NCBI RefSeq assembly: GCF_000275845.1
Contig: NW_006766992.1
Location: 1 to 12,474, forward strand
Length of the DNA stretch: 12,474 bases
Direction of reading: 5' to 3'
Origin: Dichomitus squalens LYAD-421 SS1
Lineage: Eukaryota; Basidiomycota; Agaricomycetes; Polyporales; Polyporaceae
The notes under the pieces are model-generated. The model did no database searches, was not told the DNA's origin, and was given only the letters and a program-made list of their open reading frames with translations. Position numbers and translations under genes: made by a program. Below are positions 8,220-12,474 of this stretch, in pieces (the stretch's first letter is position 1; the number at the start of each line of letters is the position of its first letter).

Positions 8220-8283
8220 GTGAGTGACCATAGCGTTGTATCTCTCTCTGATTGCTAATGTATAACTTGGTCATTGGGACTAG
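8220..8283 (+). other. Candidate 64-nt intron in the LTR leader
   Basis: The donor GTGAGT (8220-8225), branch-like CTAAT (8255-8259) and acceptor ACTAG (ending 8283) form a typical fungal intron, 28 nt after the predicted transcript start. The solo LTR keeps all three at 6320-6383 with the same length despite about 10% divergence. The intron ends coincide with the ends of an 18-bp direct repeat. Confidence 0.4.
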
Positions 8284-8478
8284 TCTGTCGCTGTTTGCGT
8301 GAAGACTGGCTTTCGTCGGTCCTGTGCCTTCGTGCCGGCCACCGCTCTGCCCTCGTCGAGTTTCTTGACACTTTTATCCCTCCCTATCTCTCTCCTTTCC
8401 TTTCGGCTCCTTGCCGCTCACCCACAGGGTCATCGCCGAACGTCGACCCGAGTCTACACGCCTAGTCGCCGCGACATT

Positions 8479-8488
8479 AGGTCGAGAT
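8479..8488 (+). promoter_or_regulatory. Self-primer binding site
   Basis: AGGTCGAGAT lies 2 nt after the LTR end (8476) and is perfectly complementary to ATCTCGACCT at 8192-8201, the predicted RNA 5' end. No TGG, the start of sites matching a tRNA CCA end, follows the LTR. In the Tf1/sushi group the RNA 5' end folds onto such a site and is cleaved to give the primer. The 2-nt gap fits integrase trimming of two bases from cDNA ends. Confidence 0.75.
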
Positions 8489-8658
8489 CTCTCCCCCGGT
8501 GCTGACGCTCTGAATAAGGGTGTCCCCACCGCTACCACGTTGTCTTCCCCACCCTGGACTGCACCGGCAGACTTCACGCGTGGGACTCTGTCGATGAAGC
8601 TCATTGCCACCGACGAAAGGATCCAGCAGACGGACTCTGGTACTGGGAACCGTGTGAG
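8489..8658 (+). other. Untranslated leader before Gag
   Basis: This holds the region between the primer site and the Gag-like frame. An ATG at 8594 opens a 22-codon frame ending in TGA at 8660-8662; its sequence (MKLIATDERIQQTDSGTGNR) reads like a protein start. It lies in a different frame from Gag, so an indel between about 8640 and 8700 may have separated Gag from its start. Confidence 0.4.
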
Positions 8659-10077
8659 TTGAACCCCTGCCCAAATCGCCATCACTGCCCAGATCGGATC
8701 AACTCAAGGGCCTTTGAGGACGAGTTCATCCCAGTCCCTGACTCCCCCGTTGCTGAGTCACCCACGACTCGATCCCCCATCCCCGGTACTCCGACCGAAG
8801 AGCTCGAAGTAGCGCTACTCGTCGCGCTTCCCCCATCCCCTATCCTCCCCCCAACTCGCCCACCATCCGCTCCGCCCATCATGGGACAACAAGGCGGACA
8901 ACCGCAGGTGACAGGCCCCGCCAACAACCCACAGCAGGCCCAACTGGGCACCCAGACAGCAACACGACCCCCGGACCCCATGACGGTACTACTCCAATCG
9001 ATGACCCTCCTCACTCAGTCTATGGCGCAGCTCGCCAACTCGACCACCGGGGCCAACAGCCTGAAGGCGGTTCAGAAGCCCTCTCCCTTCAAAGGCGAAC
9101 AGGGGGGCGAAGCACAACGCTTCCTGGCCGCGTTCACTCTCTAGGCCACGTCCCAAGGATCAATGCTCAACCACGTGGACGCCACGGGCAATGTGATCAG
9201 CGCGCGTGACGACCAGTGGATTCGGGCAGTCCTCTCCTTCATGCAGGACAGTGCGGCTCTTTGGGCCACTCCGGCGATGGAGGAGATCACGCAGGGCACC
9301 ACCCCGTTCAAAGGCTTGTGGACGGAGTTCCGCACCCAGTTCAAGGCCCGATTCGAGACGGTCGACGAGGCGGTCGATGCAAAAGAGCGCCTCCGTACAT
9401 TGTGGCAAGGCTCCATGACTGTCCCGGAGTACGCCGCACGGTTCAACGAGCTCTCCACCCACACGGGCTACTCCAAGGCCGACCTCCGAGACCGCTTCTA
9501 CGAACACCTGGCGGACTCCATCAAGGACGAGTTGGTGCACACAGCGAGGCCCATCGCTTCTCTCGAAGACCTCATCACCGTCTCCTCCGACATCGATGTC
9601 CGTGTCTGCCAACGCCGTGCTGAACGGGATCGTCAGCGCGGATGCACCACCACCACCACCACGGCCAAGCCGGCTGTTCCGCTGCATACCACCCCCTTCA
9701 CGCCGCCTGCCCGAGACCCGAACGCAATGGACATCGATGCGACCCGTACGCGCGAAGAGTTCAACCGCCTCATACGCGGCAAGTGCTACAGTTGCGGGTC
9801 TACGGCGCACGTCAAGAAGGACGGCAGCCATGATCAGGACATCTGCGGCTACTGTCGCCGCGTAGGGCACCGCGAGACAGTGTGCATGGACAAGTTCCTG
9901 AAGAAGCCCCGTTCGCAGAAGCTCGCCGCCACGGAGGAGGGACCTGAGGAACCCCAGGTCGCAGCGTCAACATCGACATCTGCGGACGCCAGAGCAACCA
10001 ACGCCCTCGTCGCCCAGCTCATGGAGCAGCAGAAGGCCCTCGCAGACCAGCTTGCCTCTCTGCAGAAGTCTTTTTAG
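8659..10077 (+). pseudogene. gag: Gag (capsid/nucleocapsid) with in-frame TAG
   Basis: Gag builds the virus-like particle and binds the RNA. One frame runs from about 8659 to TAG 10075-10077, interrupted only by TAG at 9142-9144. Its first part is rich in P, S and T. After the stop comes a retrotransposon-Gag capsid core (about 9190-9620) with FKGLWTEFRTQFKARF and VPEYAARFNEL. Next are a basic linker with a Thr run, a first zinc knuckle that begins CYSCGSTAH (9784 on) but has Gly where the last Cys is usual, and a complete second knuckle CX2CX4HX4C (C9844, C9853, H9868, C9883). A Gln-rich tail follows. The first in-frame ATG is 8881; upstream coding-like sequence lacks one, so the true start is probably lost. 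Confidence 0.85.
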
Positions 10078-10499
10078 AGCGGGTGCGTGTGAAAGCTGCC
10101 GCAGCAGCGCCCTCCAGTACGAGTACGGACTCTTCGCCTCCGCAGATCCCTGACCCCTGCCTGTACGATAGTGTTAGTCCGTGTATCATTCCCGAATTAA
10201 ACCCATCCAGCTCGCATTTCCGCGTCAGTGTGATACTTAAAGGCAGAAACCGTAGTGTACGTTCCGCAGCTATGATAGACAGTGGGGCAACGGCCCTTTT
10301 CATCAGCCACCGTTTCGTAAAGAAGAACAACGTCTATTTACATAGGCTAGCTAGAGATGTCCCCCTCTACAACATTGACGGCTCCAAGAACAGTGCAGGC
10401 AGCATATCCCATTACGTTAGATTACAAGTACTTATGGGCGACTACACGGAATGGCTCGAGTTCTTAGTTACAGACCTGGGCCCCGAAGACTTCGTATGA
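9948..10499 (+). pseudogene. pol: Pol, aspartic protease segment
   Basis: This frame lies -1 relative to Gag and is open from 9948, so it overlaps the Gag end by about 130 nt. It encodes the aspartic protease that cuts Gag-Pol: the active-site block is MIDSGATALFISHRFV, with catalytic Asp at 10278-10280, followed by flap-like and beta-strand segments up to DLGPEDFV. TGA 10497-10499 interrupts it where other elements have the residue before GLPWL; the frame then resumes unchanged. The codons here often end in A or T, unlike the C/G-ending codons on both sides. Confidence 0.8.
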
Positions 10500-11700
10500 G
10501 GCTTACCTTGGCTTCGCAGGGTCAACCCGGACATTGACTGGCAGGAGGGCACCATGGAGGTTGGTGCGGAGGAAACAGAGGCCGAGGCGGAATGGAAACC
10601 TGGTATTGAGCGGATCGCCGCCAACCGGGTGCAGCAAAGGAAGTGGTGGAAGGCTAAGGTCCTGGAGGACACGACTGAGGAGTTGTGGTGCGCCGCCGGG
10701 TACACCTACTCCACGGAACTCGCACAGAAGGCCAACCAGGACAAGCCCAAACGCACGTTCGAGGAGATCGTCTCTGAAGAGTACCGACAGTACTCGAAGG
10801 TCTTCTCTGAGACCGAATCGGAGCGCCTTCCAGAGCACAAGCCGTACGACCATGCCATTGACCTCAAACCCGACGCCCCAGAAACTCTACGCTCCAAGGC
10901 CTATCCGATGTCGCCTAATGAGCAGGAGGAGGTCGATCGGTTCCTCGAGGAAAACCTTCGGAAAGGCTACATAGTCCCCTCCAAGTCCCCTCCAAGTCCC
11001 CGATGGCGTCCCTGGTCTTCTTCGTAAAGAAGAAGGATGGCAAGCTCCATCTAGTCCAGGACTACCGCAAGCTCAACGAGATCACGGTGAAGAACTGGTA
11101 CCGTCTCCCCCTCGCGACGGACATCATCAGTCGCCTGCGCCAAGCCAAGTACTTCACCAAGTTTGACGTCCGTTGGGGCTACCACAACGTCCGCATCAAA
11201 GAGGGCGATGAATGGAAGGCCGCGTTTACAGTCCACGATTGAGGCCTATTCGAACCACAGATCATGTTGTTCGGACTCACCAACTCCCCCGCTACGTTCC
11301 AAGCCTTGATGAACTCAATCTTCGCTGATCTGATCGCCGCAGGAAAGGTTGCTGTCTACCTCGATGACATTCTCATCTTCAGCACCACCATCGAAGAGCA
11401 TCGCGCCGTAACCCACGAGGTGCTGAAACGACTCCAGGAACACGACCTCTACCTGCGACCGGAGAAGTGCGGGTTCGAGAAGACAGAGGTAGAGTACCTC
11501 GGCCTCATCATCCGCGAAGGCGAGGTGGCCATGGACCCGGTCAAAGTCAAGACCGTCACCGAGTGGCCAGCCCCCAAGAACCTGCGCGACTTACGCGGCT
11601 TCCTAGGGTTCGCCAACTTCTACTGTCGGTTTATCAAGGACTTCTCCAAGCACGCGCGACCGCTCAACGACCTGACCAAGAAGGACGTCCCCTGGACTTG
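10500..11700 (+). pseudogene. pol: Pol, reverse transcriptase
   Basis: Copies the element RNA into DNA. The segment starts GLPWLRRVNPDIDW, then a spacer and the RT entry KPYDHAIDLKPDAPETLRSK. A period-11 duplication at 10973-11001 shifts the frame by +2 (mod 3) after [11 protein letters not shown] continues in the new frame with [20 protein letters not shown], the first catalytic Asp in FDVRWGYHN (11165-11167), then TGA at 11240-11242. It resumes as GLFEPQIMLFGLTNSPATFQ, followed by the polymerase motif YLDD (11357-11368), YLGLIIREG, and the thumb LRDLRGFLGFANFYCRFIKD. Catalytic aspartates are all present, so the enzyme was functional before these lesions. Confidence 0.92.
10973..11001 (+). 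repeat. 11-bp tandem duplication in the RT frame
   Basis: The sequence has period 11 from 10973 to 11001 (unit TCCCCTCCAAG). Eleven extra bases move the reading frame from position-mod-3 of 0 to 2, exactly the change seen between the two RT parts. This is a late tandem duplication, as by polymerase slippage. Confidence 0.85.
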
Positions 11701-12474
11701 GGGAACCGCGCAGCGACTCGCCTTCCAAGCCCTCAAGGACGCGTTCACGAGCGAGCCCGTGCTGGTCTCTTGGGATCCGGCTCGGCCCACGCGGATCGAG
11801 GTGGACGCTTCTGGCTTCGCGACCGGAGGAGTGCTACTGCAGAAGCTGGACGACGACCTCTGGCACCCGGTGGCCTATTGGTCTGAGTCAATGGCTGAAG
11901 CGGAACGGAACTACAAGATCTACGACCGAGAGATGCTAGCGATCATCCGTGCTCTTGAGGACTGGCGACACTACCTCGAGGGGCTCCCTGAACCCTTTGA
12001 GATTGTCACGGATCATCGTAATCTGGAGTACTGGCGCACCGCACGGAACCTCACTCGTCGACAGGCTCGATGGTCTTTATACCTCAGCCGCTTCGACTTC
12101 CACCTCACGCACAAGCCTGGCAAGACGAACACCCAAGCCGATCCCCTCTCTCGCCTCCCGACCCACCAGACTATGGACACAGAGGACAACCGAGATCAGA
12201 TCGTACTGGGACCCGAGCGGTTCGTCTCTCTCTCGGCCACCCTCACGGATACGAGCACCCTGGAGCAGGAGATTCGAGACGCACAGGTACTCAACCCTGA
12301 AGTCGTCGAGGCTCTCCGCATCCTCAAGGAGAAGGGCCCTCGGAAACTGGCGAACGGACTCCTCGAGTGGGAAGTGCGCGATGACCTCATCTATCACCAC
12401 GGGAAGCTCTACATCCCCCCTGATAAGGACTTTCGCAAACGAGTCGTCTTCTTGTGCCACGACGCGATCACTGC
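11243..12474 (+). CDS. pol: Long open Pol frame: RT core, RNase H, start of integrase
   Basis: From 11243 to the window end one frame stays open for 410 codons with no stop, so this is the best preserved part of Pol. RNase H removes the RNA strand after copying; its four acidic residues are all here: D in EVDASG (11804), E in DREML (11930), D in VTDHRN (12011) and D in ADPLSR (12140). A linker follows. The integrase zinc-binding (HHCC) domain then begins at LIYHHGKLYIPP, and its first His (12458-12460) is reached just before the edge. The integrase core and LTR end lie outside. Upstream stops mean this frame cannot be reached by normal translation in this copy. Confidence 0.9.

Larger units (their letters stand above)
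7904..8476 (+). repeat. 5' LTR of the Ty3/gypsy element
   Basis: This 573-bp LTR runs from TGTCACGG to CCGCGACA. It holds a TATATAAG box at 8157-8164, a CA initiator at 8191-8192, an 18-bp direct repeat (8202-8219 and 8266-8283) and an intron-like segment between them. By the start-site estimate U3 is about 288 bp, leaving about 285 bp for R plus U5. Confidence 0.92.
7904..12474 (+). mobile_element. Ty3/gypsy LTR retrotransposon, 3' part outside window
   Basis: The order is LTR, leader, Gag, protease, RT, RNase H, start of integrase, which is the Ty3/gypsy order. The element is cut by the window edge inside the integrase zinc-binding domain, so the 3' LTR and right-hand target duplication cannot be checked. 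It is defective: three in-frame stops and one 11-bp duplication interrupt the frames, and Gag lacks an in-frame ATG at its expected beginning. The self-primer site suggests the Tf1/sushi group. Whether integrase carries a chromodomain cannot be seen. Confidence 0.92.

Noticed and set aside
8654..8708. Intron that would join the ATG at 8594 to Gag
   Set aside because: GTGAGT and CTCAAG look like splice sites, but the join is out of frame by one base and no alternative acceptor fixes it.
9160..9870. 236-codon minus-strand frame
   Set aside because: It is a shadow of Gag, caused by GC-rich, C-ending codons; Gag has the recognisable capsid core and zinc knuckle.

Overview
This window looks like basidiomycete fungal DNA (Agaricomycetes most likely), rich in transposons and poor in intact genes. 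The reasons are: a gene of the DUF6532 family, which is common in mushroom-forming fungi; short GT...AG introns of about 55-90 nt with CTRAY-type branch sites; and two families of fungal LTR retrotransposons. I see no bacterial-style operons, RBSs, CRISPR arrays, rRNA or tRNA genes.

Layout. (1) 1-391: the 5' end of a minus-strand Ty1/copia-type element. Its LTR is 22-391, and its primer-binding site at 1-21 matches the anticodon arm of initiator tRNA-Met. The body of the element lies off the left edge. (2) 392-4888: mostly non-coding or eroded sequence. The best remnant is a degraded minus-strand protein-coding region at about 2498-3465. Weaker traces are an acidic plus-strand frame at 3567-3806, a possible P450-like fragment at 4353-4571 and several perfect hairpins. 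(3) 4889-7606 (minus): a multi-exon gene encoding a disordered N-terminal region and a C-terminal DUF6532 domain. A solo LTR (6004-6575, 5-bp duplication CCGGA) sits inside its largest exon. Removing the LTR plus one duplication copy rejoins the two halves in frame, so the gene was probably open before the insertion. (4) 7904-12474 (plus): a Ty3/gypsy element of the same LTR family, with 5' LTR, leader, gag, protease, reverse transcriptase, RNase H and the first residues of integrase. It runs off the right edge and carries several inactivating lesions.

How the parts relate. The Ty3/gypsy LTR has a TATA box and a likely transcript start at A8192. The 10 nt from that start are exactly complementary to a site 2 nt inside the 5' LTR boundary, and no TGG tRNA-type primer site is present there. 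This points to self-primed reverse transcription as in the Tf1/sushi group. The same LTR family inserted twice, about 1.3 kb apart: once in the DUF6532 exon (now a solo LTR) and once about 300 bp upstream of its putative start. The two LTRs differ at about 10% of positions by hand count, so they come from separate insertions. The gypsy copy here is defective: in-frame TAG 9142-9144, TGA 10497-10499, TGA 11240-11242, and an 11-bp duplication that shifts frame in RT.

All calls come from reading the sequence by eye. Family names rest on recognised motifs, not on a database search.
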